Assembly: GCF_000285535.1 (NCBI RefSeq)
Contig: NZ_HE610985.1
Span: 903,134 to 967,133 of the forward strand
DNA length: 64,000 bases
Direction of reading: 5' to 3'
DNA from: Bacillus timonensis
GTDB taxonomy: Bacteria; Bacillota; Bacilli; Bacillales; Bacillaceae_L
Position numbers and translations under genes: made by a program. The notes beneath the pieces were generated by a model that was not told the origin of the DNA, ran no database searches, and saw only the letters and a program-made list of their open reading frames with translations. This document shows, one piece after another, positions 17,579-25,875 of the stretch. The first letter of the stretch is position 1. Each line of letters begins with the position of its first letter.

Positions 17579-18941
17579 ATGGAATTTCAAAAAACATCAA
17601 GAAAAACTAGCAATAGCTGATTATTTAAAATTTATTATTCCTTCCTTAATCGGAATTATTTTATTTATTGTTCCGTTTCACTATGATAATTCATTTACAA
17701 TCCCCGTTGCCATTCTGGCAGGTATTGTACAAGATTTATTAGGTGGATCTATCCCTTATATAATGACTGGGTTAATTACGATTACTGGGATTATTTCTAT
17801 TCTTTCAGTATTTATAAAACCTGCATTTATAACAAAGTCTCCCTTTTTATCTGGGTTATTTTATGTATCCCCAATTTGGGTCATTGCAAGAATTCTAGGG
17901 ATGATTTTCGCAATTATGACTTTATTCGAACTTGGCCCATCTGCGATATGGTCAGATTCGACTGGTGGTACGTTATTATTTGATTTAATACCTGTTTTAT
18001 TTTCCGTATTTTTATTTGCAGGACTCTTTTTACCCTTATTACTTGATTTCGGGCTCTTAGAGCTATTTGGTGCATTGTTGACGAAGGTGATGCGTCCCCT
18101 TTTTAGATTACCAGGACGTTCATCCGTGGATGCAATTGCTTCATGGTTAGGCGATGGAACGGTTGGGGTCCTCCTTACCAATAAACAATATGAAGATGGT
18201 TATTATACAAAGAGGGAAGCAGCGATAATTGGAACAACATTCTCAGTTGTTTCCATCACATTTACTGTTGTTATTTTAGCTCAAATGCGCTTGGAAAATA
18301 TGTTTGGTCAGTTTTATTTTACGATTCTTTTCGCTGGCTTGGTTGCAGCAATCATTACACCGAGAATTCCGCCATTATCAAGGAAACCGGATACGTATTA
18401 TGAAGGCACAACCCAAAAAGCAGACGAAAGCATTCCAGCGAATGTAAGTCGTTTCAAGTGGGGAATGAAACAAGCGGTAATTCAAGCGAAAAAAAGTGAA
18501 GGCTTTTCAAATGTGTTAAAAGGCGGCATGCAAAACGTACTTGATATGTGGATGGGTGTTGTTCCAGTCGTTATGGCAATTGGAACAATTGCACTTATTA
18601 TTGCGGAGTTTACACCAATCTTCAAATATCTTGGGGCACCTTTTGTACCGATTCTATCCTTGTTGCAAGTTCCTGAAGCGGTTGCGGCATCTGAAACAAT
18701 GGTGATAGGGTTTGCTGATATGTTCCTACCGTCCATTATTGGGGCTGATATACAAACTGATCTCACTCGATTTGTAATTGCAGGTGTATCCATTACCCAG
18801 TTAATTTACATGTCAGAGGTTGGAGGATTGTTACTCGGTTCAAAATTGCCAGTTTCCTTCTTAGACTTAGTTATTATCTTTCTAGAGCGGACACTTATTA
18901 CATTACCAATTGTTGTTGGGATGGCGTATTTGTTTTTTTAA
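17579..18941 (+). CDS. YjiH-type nucleoside-recognition-domain membrane protein, 5' end frameshifted
   Basis: Multi-pass membrane protein with Gate (nucleoside-recognition) domains: LLLDFGLLELFGALLTK, SSVDAIASWLGDGTVGVLLTNKQYEDGYYTKREA, and a C-terminal MSEVGGLLLGSKLPVSFLDL. An uninterrupted frame runs from 17583 to 18941, but the only well-placed start, ATG 17579 with GAGGTG 7 nt upstream, is in another frame and stops after 13 codons. Removing one A from the A6 tract at 17589-17594 gives a 453-residue protein beginning MEFQKHQEKLAIADYLKF. The first ATG in the main frame is at 17763 and lacks a ribosome binding site; starting there would lose about 61 residues and a membrane helix. It could be a sequencing error, a true mutation or a slippage site. 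Substrate unknown. Confidence 0.8.
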
Positions 18942-18951
18942 AATGTAAGTT

Positions 18952-18984
18952 TAATGCCCCGAAGCGAATTTCGGGGCATTTTTT
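18952..18984 (+). terminator. Terminator of the YjiH-type gene
   Basis: Perfect stem AATGCCCCGAA/TTCGGGGCATT followed by TTTT, 10 nt after the stop codon. Confidence 0.85.
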
Positions 18985-18989
18985 ATGCT

Positions 18990-19083
18990 AACAGCCATAA
19001 AAGCACGATTATCAGCCATAAAGTTAAAATAATGGCCATAAACCCTGAATAATCACCAAAAAACAAAAGATAACAGCCATAAA
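18990..19083. repeat. Phased array of (A)CAGCCATAAA motifs, period about 20.5 bp
   Basis: GCCATAAA, or a one-base variant, occurs with its first base at 18994, 19015, 19035 and 19076; a degenerate ACCAAAAA fills the missing slot at 19055. The spacings are 21, 20, 20 and 21 bp. The sequence between motifs is A/T-rich and not conserved. The spacing is two turns of the DNA helix, so all motifs face the same side. Confidence 0.6.
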
Positions 19084-19140
19084 GACAAGTATTCCCCACG
19101 AGGCTATCCACCCGTGGGGCAAAACACAGTAAAATAATCA

Positions 19141-19326
19141 AATGCGACTTGGCGTAATTGTGCCCGATTTTTTTCGAGCAAGCTCGAAAAACTTCCCCTT
19201 AAAAATCGTGGCATCCGCCGGAGGCTTTGACTTTATTCAGCCGGTGTTTGGACCCTCTCTGGTTGGTTATTCTTATTGCATACATCCCCCACTTATTTAA
19301 GGTGGGGACTTCCGCTGAATAAAGTT
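19141..19326. repeat. Palindromic intergenic element, copy A
   Basis: It contains a tight hairpin TTTTCGAGC-AA-GCTCGAAAA (19171-19190), a GCATCCGCCGGAGGC block, and a long inverted repeat ACTTTATTCAGC (19230-19241)/GCTGAATAAAGT (19314-19325) enclosing a CCCCCAC...GTGGGG hairpin. The right arm ends inside the ABC ATPase stop codon. A diverged copy lies at 32565-32687. It carries no ORF, so it looks like a MITE or a transposon-end remnant. Confidence 0.65.
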
Positions 19327-20332
19327 AAATTTTCATCGGAACTTCTTCTTTTGTAAATCCTTCTTGATAAATCCGACTAATTATCGACTCGATTTCTGGC
19401 TCTTCTACAGTTAAATCTGTAATATTATGAGTCTTTGTGATTTGAGAAATCACATCTGAAGCCGAAAAATCATCTCGATTGAAGCGAATCCATTTTCGAT
19501 TCCCTTCTTCTTTGCAAAGCTCCCCGTTTGATACATGTAAATCGATTCCATTTTCCTCAACATCGACGATTAATGTCCGCATTTTCCCGTATCGAGACTT
19601 AACCGCTGCAATATCACCATCATACACCTTTTGTCCATGATCAATCAGTACCATTCTTTTACAAAGCTTTTCAATATCCTCCATATCATGCGTTGTCAAA
19701 ATAACCGTCACATTTCGAAGTTTATTGATTTCTTGTATAAACTCGCGCATCTTCTCTTTTGCCACCACATCTAGACCAATCGTCGGTTCATCCAAAAACA
19801 AGATGTCAGGGTCATGTAACAATGATGCCGCAATATCCGCTCTCATTCGCTGACCTAATGAAAGCTGCCGAACAGGTGTGTTTAAAAATTCCCCTAGGCC
19901 GAGAATATCAGTGAAGGTCTCCATGTTCTCTTTGTAACGGGCATCTGAAACGCGATAAATTTCTTTTAACAATTCAAATGATTCAATGGTCGGTAGATCC
20001 CACCAAAGCTGCGTTCGTTGACCAAATACAACACCAATACTTTTTGCGTTTTCCTTCCGATTTTCATATGGTATAATCCCGTTTACTCGAATCGAGCCAC
20101 TTGATGGAACTAAAATTCCAGTGAGCATTTTTATTGTTGTTGATTTCCCAGCACCATTGGGCCCAATATATCCAACCATTTCTCCTTTTTCGATGGAAAA
20201 TGAGATATCTTTAACCGCTTCTTTCGTGACAAATTGTCGGTTCACGACACTCTTTAAGGCTCCGACTAACCCTGTTTCTCTTTTTGCAATCTTAAATTCT
20301 TTCCTTAGATTTTTAACCTCAATAATGGCCAT
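19325..20332 (-). CDS. ABC-2 type exporter ATP-binding protein
   Basis: 335-residue ATPase. Walker A GPNGAGKST, Q-loop VFGQRTQLWWDLP, signature LSLGQRMRAD, Walker B ILFLDEPTIGLD and H-loop TTHDMED are all present. A C-terminal extension from about residue 240 is typical of drug- or lipid-export ATPases of this branch. It starts at ATG 20332 behind GGGGGG. It forms an operon with two membrane proteins 17 nt upstream. The exported substrate is unknown. Confidence 0.93.
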   Translation of the reverse strand: MAIIEVKNLRKEFKIAKRETGLVGALKSVVNRQFVTKEAVKDISFSIEKGEMVGYIGPNGAGKSTTIKMLTGILVPSSGSIRVNGIIPYENRKENAKSIGVVFGQRTQLWWDLPTIESFELLKEIYRVSDARYKENMETFTDILGLGEFLNTPVRQLSLGQRMRADIAASLLHDPDILFLDEPTIGLDVVAKEKMREFIQEINKLRNVTVILTTHDMEDIEKLCKRMVLIDHGQKVYDGDIAAVKSRYGKMRTLIVDVEENGIDLHVSNGELCKEEGNRKWIRFNRDDFSASDVISQITKTHNITDLTVEEPEIESIISRIYQEGFTKEEVPMKI

Positions 20333-20349
20333 GACTGTCCCCCCCTACA

Positions 20350-21159
20350 TCACGATCCGGCACTCTTATATCGACTCAAGCCAAGCATCCAAACATAATA
20401 AGCGATTATAAAAAATACGACTCCCACTAGCGGTGTTAAATACCCGATATAAGAAGGAAAATACGGTATGTCTTTATTTAAAATGAACGCTGCTGGAAAG
20501 TAGTTAACAAATCCAAAAGGAACGACAAATGCGGTTACCCACTGGACCACCTTAGGATAAATTGCTAGCGGATAGTTCGTTAAATTTCGGGCTGGGTACA
20601 TGACAACCCAATAAAAACGCTCTGATTTTGTCGTCCAGAATGCTATCGCTGAAATAAATACAAGCAGTCCCCCTTGAATTAAAATTCCTCCGATAATGGC
20701 ACCCAATAAAAACAGAATTTTACCGAACTGCCATTGAATTTCAAGGGCATTGCTCACCCAAATAAAGACAAGAATACTAAAAATAAATTGTCCGGCCGCC
20801 CCAATATCAAATTTCATTGCCATAAAATGAAAGAACGGGTTAATTGGCCGAACGAGAAACCGATCAAAGGTTCCGTTCACAATATACATATCCAAACTTC
20901 TGAAATGGAAAAAGAGGATAATACAAAATCCCCATGACAATACGGCAAGTGCAAATAGAAAGAGCAGCTCATAAAAGTTCCAATTTCCTAGCTCTTTAAA
21001 TCGATAAAGCATCACCCACATTGTCACCGCAGTTCCAGTGTAGGCAGCCACCATCCCAACAATCCGCATAATGAACGCAAACCGATATTGCATCTGGGCA
21101 CGGACACCTGCACCAACAAGGCGAAAATATAAACGAACATAGTCTACTACAGTTTTCAT
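20350..21159 (-). CDS. ABC-2 family membrane protein (exporter permease 1)
   Basis: 269-residue membrane subunit with six predicted helices. Features include AVTMWVMLYRFKELGNW, the interface segment VNGTFDRFLVRPINPFFHFMA and the late WVTAFVVPFGFVNYFPAAFIL, which fit the ABC2_membrane_6 type. ATG 21159 is chosen because AAGGAGGG lies about 7 nt upstream; a 7-residue longer frame lacks that. It starts 4 nt after the stop of the partner permease, so it is translationally coupled. Confidence 0.88.
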   Translation of the reverse strand: MKTVVDYVRLYFRLVGAGVRAQMQYRFAFIMRIVGMVAAYTGTAVTMWVMLYRFKELGNWNFYELLFLFALAVLSWGFCIILFFHFRSLDMYIVNGTFDRFLVRPINPFFHFMAMKFDIGAAGQFIFSILVFIWVSNALEIQWQFGKILFLLGAIIGGILIQGGLLVFISAIAFWTTKSERFYWVVMYPARNLTNYPLAIYPKVVQWVTAFVVPFGFVNYFPAAFILNKDIPYFPSYIGYLTPLVGVVFFIIAYYVWMLGLSRYKSAGS

Positions 21160-21163
21160 TTGT

Positions 21164-21967
21164 TTACCCTCCTTGCACAATTACCTTGTTGGACGCTTGA
21201 TGCCAAACAAAACGGAGGATTGCATATGATACAGCTACCCAGAACAGCTGAATTCCAATTGATAGAATCACATCTTTTCCCGTCATTTCTTCTATAAAAA
21301 TAGCATTTGGAATAAAATAGATTCCTTGAAATGGCAAATACCCCGCAAGCGTTTGCAACCACCCCGGGAAAAACCACAGCGGTATGACAGATCCTGATAA
21401 AAGTGAAACGGAAAAATAAAATATATCCTCAATTCCCCCTGTTTCAATGAGCCAAAACGTAAATAATCCAAATGTTAGCTCGATACAGTACCGAATTAGA
21501 AACCCTAAAAACCCTGAAATAATAAATAATACCCAGGTCATCCATGATGTTGGTAGGCTCAAATCAACAAAGAAAAATAATAGAATATATAAAGGCACGA
21601 GTGCCGTCAGCATGTAAAAAGCAACACTTCCAAAATCGGCAAATAAATAGCGTAATGGAACATCAAAAGGTCTCATTAGCTCTAGCGCGATGTCCCCTGT
21701 TCGAACTTTTTCCTGGAGTTCCCACAAAGGAGTTCCAGCACCATTTACGGCGGTTAAAAACTGGCTGACTACAACATATGTTAGCATTGCAGTTAATGAG
21801 ATTCCACTTGCTTCTTCTTTTCCAGCGTAAAGTGCATACCAAATTGACATCCACATTAATAAAAAGATAATATTTGAAACCAACCTAGTCCACACGTCAA
21901 AGCGATAGGCAGCTGATTTCATAAAGGCTTTTTTCGTAAAAGCCATATACATTTTAACTGTATCCAT
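21164..21967 (-). CDS. ABC-2 family membrane protein (exporter permease 2)
   Basis: 267-residue membrane subunit, six helices, first gene of the three-gene exporter operon. It shares the RTGDIALELMRPFDVPLRYLF motif with its partner (VNGTFDRFLVRPINPF there), as expected for the two halves of a heterodimeric permease. The C-terminal FQGIYFIPNAIFIEEM resembles the partner's FVNYFPAAFILN. ATG 21967 is preceded by AGAGGTGACC. Substrate unknown. Confidence 0.88.
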   Translation of the reverse strand: MDTVKMYMAFTKKAFMKSAAYRFDVWTRLVSNIIFLLMWMSIWYALYAGKEEASGISLTAMLTYVVVSQFLTAVNGAGTPLWELQEKVRTGDIALELMRPFDVPLRYLFADFGSVAFYMLTALVPLYILLFFFVDLSLPTSWMTWVLFIISGFLGFLIRYCIELTFGLFTFWLIETGGIEDIFYFSVSLLSGSVIPLWFFPGWLQTLAGYLPFQGIYFIPNAIFIEEMTGKDVILSIGIQLFWVAVSYAILRFVWHQASNKVIVQGG

Positions 21968-21998
21968 CAGGTCACCTCTACTAAACTACGAAACGTTA

Positions 21999-22036
21999 GT
22001 TAAAAGCAAGGTATACGTAGGTACTTTGCTTTTAAC
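21999..22036. terminator. Long hairpin between the NCS2 permease and the exporter operon
   Basis: Stem GTTAAAAGCAA/TTGCTTTTAAC with a 16-nt centre that can pair further. On the minus strand it follows the stop of the NCS2 permease gene (22076) and precedes the exporter start, so it probably terminates the permease transcript. A U-tract is absent on that strand. Confidence 0.5.
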
Positions 22037-22075
22037 AGATTTTTCTTTATAGTAGCACAGTTGTCTGCTTTACGA

Positions 22076-23386
22076 CTAGGCTCTTTCTTTCTTTTTCGAA
22101 CTCAACTTTGAAATAGTTTGTTCAATCAGAATAGCCACAACAGTACCAAGTACGAGACCATTATTTAAAATGGATGTTAAAATGGGGGGCACATTTTTAA
22201 ATGCTTCTGATGGCACAAACATTGACCCTACCCCTACAAATAAAGAAAAAACAATGATCAACCGGGATCGGCTCTTGTTTTCTAGATTTTCAAACGCAGC
22301 CAATGCTGGTAGCATAAGGTTGGCGAAAATGATAAAAACGGTAGCGTAACCCACCGGTGCTGGTAAACCAGAAACGAAATTCATAATTCTTGGAAAGAAA
22401 CTGATTCCTACCAAAATGAAACTACCAACAATGAACGGCAATCTTGTATTAATTTTTGTGGTTGCAATAAAACCCGCTGCGCCTGAGATTGGAACAGGTG
22501 CAACCGCAGAAAAGAGTCCCGCTAAAAGCTGATTAATCCCGGCCATAAATCCTGCGGGACGATACCGCGTTTTTTCTAAAGAAATATGTTGCGATTGAAG
22601 CACCTGTTCAACGACTCTCACACTGGCGATCAAGTTTGTAAGAAGCAACAGTGTAACGAGAATTGATGTTGCTATCATTCCACTATCAAAAATTGGATTC
22701 CCAAACACAAATAAGGTAGGAACTTCAATCCATTTATCCGAAGTAACTTTTGTTGGCTCAGTTAGTCCGAAGATAGCAAAAATAATCCACCCCAAGGCTA
22801 AACTAATTAACACGGAATATTGTCTAATCGCGCGTGGCCCTTTTTCTGCAAAAAGAAAGGTAAACAAAATAAGAAGAAGACAAATCACGAAGATTTTTAA
22901 GTTAACAGCTTCTACACCACGGTAACCAACACCAAAGATTCCTTTTAGAAAAGAACCGCTCAATTGTAGAGAAAGTAAAATTAAATAAGTACCTGTAACA
23001 ACGGGAGTAAACAATTTTGAAAGACGATCAATAATACCGAAGATACTTAAAAGCATAAAAAGGATACCGCTCACCAAAATTCCCGCTTCTATTGCTCGGA
23101 GAGTTTCTTCACTTGATCCGTATAATGTCGGGCCCAATCCCGCATAAATAATAAACACTCCCCACCATAAACCAGCAGGTCCTTCATTGATTGGCAATCG
23201 ATGTCCAAAATACACTTGTACCAAACAGGATAATCCCAACACAAGGAATGTCCGCTGGACAAAGCTAGCTGTTTGGGCTGGGTCCATGCCATAAATTGCT
23301 GCAATTGCGATGGGTGCCACAATCGAACTAGCGATAATAAAGGCTAGCCATTGTAATGAACTAAAAAAAACTTTCAATTTTCTCAT
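22076..23386 (-). CDS. NCS2 family purine/pyrimidine permease (YwdJ-like)
   Basis: 436-residue transporter with 12-14 membrane segments of the nucleobase-cation symporter-2 family. Recognisable segments are LPINEGPAGLWWGVFIIYAG, the mid-protein TPVVTGTYLILLSLQLSGSF and the family-like VPISGAAGFIATTKINTRLPFIVGS. It is relatively divergent from UraA/PbuX, and the overall features recall YwdJ of B. subtilis. A purine or pyrimidine base is the likely substrate. It is divergent from the 23491 gene. Confidence 0.85.
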   Translation of the reverse strand: MRKLKVFFSSLQWLAFIIASSIVAPIAIAAIYGMDPAQTASFVQRTFLVLGLSCLVQVYFGHRLPINEGPAGLWWGVFIIYAGLGPTLYGSSEETLRAIEAGILVSGILFMLLSIFGIIDRLSKLFTPVVTGTYLILLSLQLSGSFLKGIFGVGYRGVEAVNLKIFVICLLLILFTFLFAEKGPRAIRQYSVLISLALGWIIFAIFGLTEPTKVTSDKWIEVPTLFVFGNPIFDSGMIATSILVTLLLLTNLIASVRVVEQVLQSQHISLEKTRYRPAGFMAGINQLLAGLFSAVAPVPISGAAGFIATTKINTRLPFIVGSFILVGISFFPRIMNFVSGLPAPVGYATVFIIFANLMLPALAAFENLENKSRSRLIIVFSLFVGVGSMFVPSEAFKNVPPILTSILNNGLVLGTVVAILIEQTISKLSSKKKERA

Positions 23387-23490
23387 CCCTATTCCATTTT
23401 GTTTGCTTTCCTATTTTAACATTTTTTTATAAATTTGCATGTTTGATATAATGATTAGATAGGATTACTTTTCACTAATGGAGGAAAATT

Positions 23491-24474
23491 ATGATACGTT
23501 TTGGAGTTATTGGAACCAATTGGATTACAGATGCTTTTTTAAAAGCGACAAGTACGCTTGAAGATTTTACATTAACAGCCGTTTATTCACGGTCGGAGGA
23601 ACGTGCCAAGGAATTCGCTGATAAGTATCAGGCACCCCATACCTTTACATCGATTGAAGTTATGGCTCAATCTGATGTGTTGGATGCAGTTTATATCGCA
23701 AGCCCTACTTCCTTTCATGCCTCGCAAGCAACTATTCTATTGAATCATGGTAAACATGTTCTTTGTGAGAAGCCGATTGCATCTAATACAAGAGAGCTAA
23801 AGGAAATGATTCAAGCTGCGAAGGCTAACAATGTCCTGTTAATGGAGGCTTTGAAGTCAGGGTTTCTCCCTTCTTATGCGAGTATTCGAGATAACATCGA
23901 AAAAATTGGCACTATCCGACGCTATTTTGCAAGTTTTTGTCAATATTCATCTCGTTATGACGCTTATAAGGAAGGAACCATATTAAATGCTTTCAAACCC
24001 GAATTTTCAAATGGTGCCCTAATGGATATAGGGGTGTACTGTATTTATCCGATGGTGCAATTATTTGGAAAACCTGAGTCGATAAAGGCAAGTGGACTTA
24101 TGCTTGATTCCGGTGTTGATGGAGAAGGTGGAATTGTTGCCCACTACAAAGACATGGAGGGAATGGTGATGTTTTCGAAAATCACAAATTCCTATATCCC
24201 ATCTGAAATACAAGGTGAAAAAGGCAGTATACTAATTGATAAAATTTCGGAACCAGAAAAAGTAGAAATTCGCTATCGTGATGGAAGTGTTGAAGATATT
24301 TCAATCCTCCCTGAGCACCACACCATGTACTATGAGGCAAAAGAATTTATTGACCTCATTAAAAAAGGCTTCCTCGAATCAACAATAAATACATATGAAA
24401 ATTCGATTGTGGTGATGGAAATTCTAGATGAAGCACGAAACCAAATGGGGTTAGTATTCCCTGCAGACCGATGA
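23491..24474 (+). CDS. Gfo/Idh/MocA family oxidoreductase (YulF-like)
   Basis: 327-residue NAD(P)-dependent oxidoreductase, stand-alone and not part of a sugar operon. Rossmann motif FGVIGTNWITDAFL, lysine motif VLCEKPIASN, second-domain motif NGALMDIGVYCIYPMVQLFG with Tyr in place of the usual His after GV. B. subtilis YulF has a similar beginning (GTNWITD) and length, as remembered. ATG 23491 has GGAGGAAAA upstream, and a perfect terminator follows the stop. Confidence 0.85.
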   Translation: MIRFGVIGTNWITDAFLKATSTLEDFTLTAVYSRSEERAKEFADKYQAPHTFTSIEVMAQSDVLDAVYIASPTSFHASQATILLNHGKHVLCEKPIASNTRELKEMIQAAKANNVLLMEALKSGFLPSYASIRDNIEKIGTIRRYFASFCQYSSRYDAYKEGTILNAFKPEFSNGALMDIGVYCIYPMVQLFGKPESIKASGLMLDSGVDGEGGIVAHYKDMEGMVMFSKITNSYIPSEIQGEKGSILIDKISEPEKVEIRYRDGSVEDISILPEHHTMYYEAKEFIDLIKKGFLESTINTYENSIVVMEILDEARNQMGLVFPADR

Positions 24475-24479
24475 TGAAA

Positions 24480-24516
24480 AACGCTTGCGGGGATTTAACC
24501 GCAAGCGTTTTGTTTA
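24480..24516 (+). terminator. Terminator after the YulF-like gene
   Basis: Perfect stem AACGCTTGCGG/CCGCAAGCGTT around an 8-nt loop, followed by TTGTTT. It may also serve the convergent yhfK-like gene. Confidence 0.85.
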
Positions 24517-24520
24517 ATCC

Positions 24521-25165
24521 CTATAACTGTTTCAGTGCATCCTCAACCAGCACATCACCACTTACAAGGTCAAAAGATTGATTATATGTATGCTCCTCTG
24601 TTAAGGAAGCCACAATTACTTTTGCTACATCTTCACGAGGAATTGTGTTTCTAGTTATATTCTCTCCAAGCGAAACCTTCCCAGTACCTTCTTCATTTAA
24701 CAGGCCGCCAGGTCGAACGATTGTATACGTTAAATCACTTTTTACAAGAATTCGATCAGCATAGTGTTTTGCAACATAGTATGGGCGAATTGCCTCATTC
24801 CATTTTTCTCGATTATTCGATCCTAGCGCACTTACCATAACAAACCGCTTTACATTTGTTTTTTCGGCAGCTTCAATTGTTTTCACAGCACCGTCAAGGT
24901 CAATTAACAGCGTTTGATCTGGACCCGTATGACCACCTGAACCCGCAGTAAACACAATTGCATCACAACCTGAAATAGCATCACTAATTTTATCAACACT
25001 ATCAGCAATACTCGCCACAACGGTTTCTACACCTAAATTCTCAAAATAGGCTACTTGCTCTTGTTTACGTACCATTGCGAGTGGTGTATGTTCATTGCTT
25101 TCCTGTAAAAGCTTCACCACTTGTTTTCCAATTTGTCCATTAGCTCCGACTACACAAACTTTCAT
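24521..25165 (-). CDS. yhfK: NAD(P)-binding SDR-like protein (YhfK-like)
   Basis: 214-residue atypical short-chain dehydrogenase with GANGQIGKQVV near the N-terminus, FTAGSGGHTG, RFVMVSALGSNN and YYVAKHYADRILVKSDLTYTIVRPGGLLNEEG. The active-site Tyr-x-x-x-Lys is seen as YYVAK. ATG 25165 follows AGGGGCTAGG; an 11-residue longer frame has no site. The length equals B. subtilis YhfK. Function is probably an oxidoreductase or NADP sensor; the substrate is unknown. Confidence 0.82.
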   Translation of the reverse strand: MKVCVVGANGQIGKQVVKLLQESNEHTPLAMVRKQEQVAYFENLGVETVVASIADSVDKISDAISGCDAIVFTAGSGGHTGPDQTLLIDLDGAVKTIEAAEKTNVKRFVMVSALGSNNREKWNEAIRPYYVAKHYADRILVKSDLTYTIVRPGGLLNEEGTGKVSLGENITRNTIPREDVAKVIVASLTEEHTYNQSFDLVSGDVLVEDALKQL

Positions 25166-25287
25166 CAACCTAGCCCCTTTCTTTTCCATTTCTTTCATTA
25201 TTACAAGTTAAGACAGAGATAGCAAATGAAAGGGCTTATGGTTCTATACGATAGATACAATCAACAAGATAAAAATTATATAAAACC

Positions 25288-25316
25288 GACATTTTTTGAT
25301 GGGGGGTTCATACAAT
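25288..25316 (+). promoter_or_regulatory. Sigma-E-like promoter of cwlJ
   Basis: CATACAAT at 25309-25316 matches the sigma-E -10 consensus. GACATTT lies 14 nt upstream (25288-25294), the spacing used by sigma-E. In B. subtilis cwlJ is expressed in the mother cell under sigma-E. The start point would be near 25323. Confidence 0.6.
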
Positions 25317-25336
25317 TCTTTTAGAGGTGATTAAAA

Positions 25337-25777
25337 ATGCCAAGGATAAAATATACTGACAATGACGTTAATTTAATTGCAAGAATGATGAGGGCTGAAG
25401 CTGAGGGTGAAGGTCGCCAAGGGATGCTTATGGTTGGTAATGTCATTGTAAACCGGGTCAAAGCTAGCTGCTTAGATTTTAAAGATTTAAGGACAGTACG
25501 TGACGTAATTTTTCATGTTCAAGGAGGAAATTATTCTTTTGAAGCCGTCCAAAAAGGTAATTTGTTTTATAACCCAGCAAGAGAGGTTGAAAAAAGATTA
25601 GCAAAACAAACTTTAGACTACTGGAGAAATCATCCTTCCAAGTTTGCACTTTGGTATTTTAATCCATTTGGTCAATGTCCACCAACGTGGTACAGTCAAC
25701 CATTTTCAGGACAATTTAAACAACATTGTTATTATGAACCACAGGCAAATACATGTGAGAGTGTTTATACTTATTAA
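25337..25777 (+). CDS. cwlJ: Spore cortex-lytic cell-wall hydrolase CwlJ
   Basis: 146-residue Hydrolase_2 (SleB/CwlJ) family enzyme, which degrades spore cortex peptidoglycan during germination. The catalytic Glu is in ARMMRAEAEGEGRQGMLMV. Family segments follow: VGNVIVNRVKASC, FSGQFKQHCYYEP and the C-terminal aromatic tail. It has no signal peptide, as expected for a mother-cell-made coat-side protein. ATG 25337 has AGAGGTG upstream. The GerQ partner is not in the window. Confidence 0.92.
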   Translation: MPRIKYTDNDVNLIARMMRAEAEGEGRQGMLMVGNVIVNRVKASCLDFKDLRTVRDVIFHVQGGNYSFEAVQKGNLFYNPAREVEKRLAKQTLDYWRNHPSKFALWYFNPFGQCPPTWYSQPFSGQFKQHCYYEPQANTCESVYTY

Positions 25778-25803
25778 CCCCTATTCTTTGTGGGGTTTTT
25801 TTG
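25777..25803 (+). terminator. Terminator of cwlJ
   Basis: ACCCC/GGGGT stem over a 10-nt loop, followed by T7, immediately after the stop codon. Confidence 0.75.
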
Positions 25804-25846
25804 TGTTTTCCAGATGTCAGGTAAAAAAGTTTTTAGGATATAGAAA

Positions 25847-25875
25847 AATCGATAAGCACTAAGTGCTCATCGATT
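25847..25875 (-). terminator. Terminator of the panF operon
   Basis: Stem AATCGAT(G)AGCACT/AGTGCTTATCGATT overlapping the panF stop codon. On the minus strand it is followed by TTTCTA. Confidence 0.75.

Larger units (their letters stand above)
18942..19324. other. 383-bp gene-free region with phased motif array and palindromic element
   Basis: It holds the terminator above, then the GCCATAAA array (18990-19083), a short stretch with a CCCCACG/CGTGGGG hairpin (19094-19119), and a palindromic repeat element that reaches the stop codon of the ABC ATPase gene. No ORF with a ribosome binding site was seen. Confidence 0.6.

Noticed and set aside
17579-17620. Independent 13-codon leader peptide before the YjiH-type gene
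   Set aside because: The downstream frame starts without a ribosome binding site and continues the protein perfectly after a one-base change, so a frameshift is more likely.
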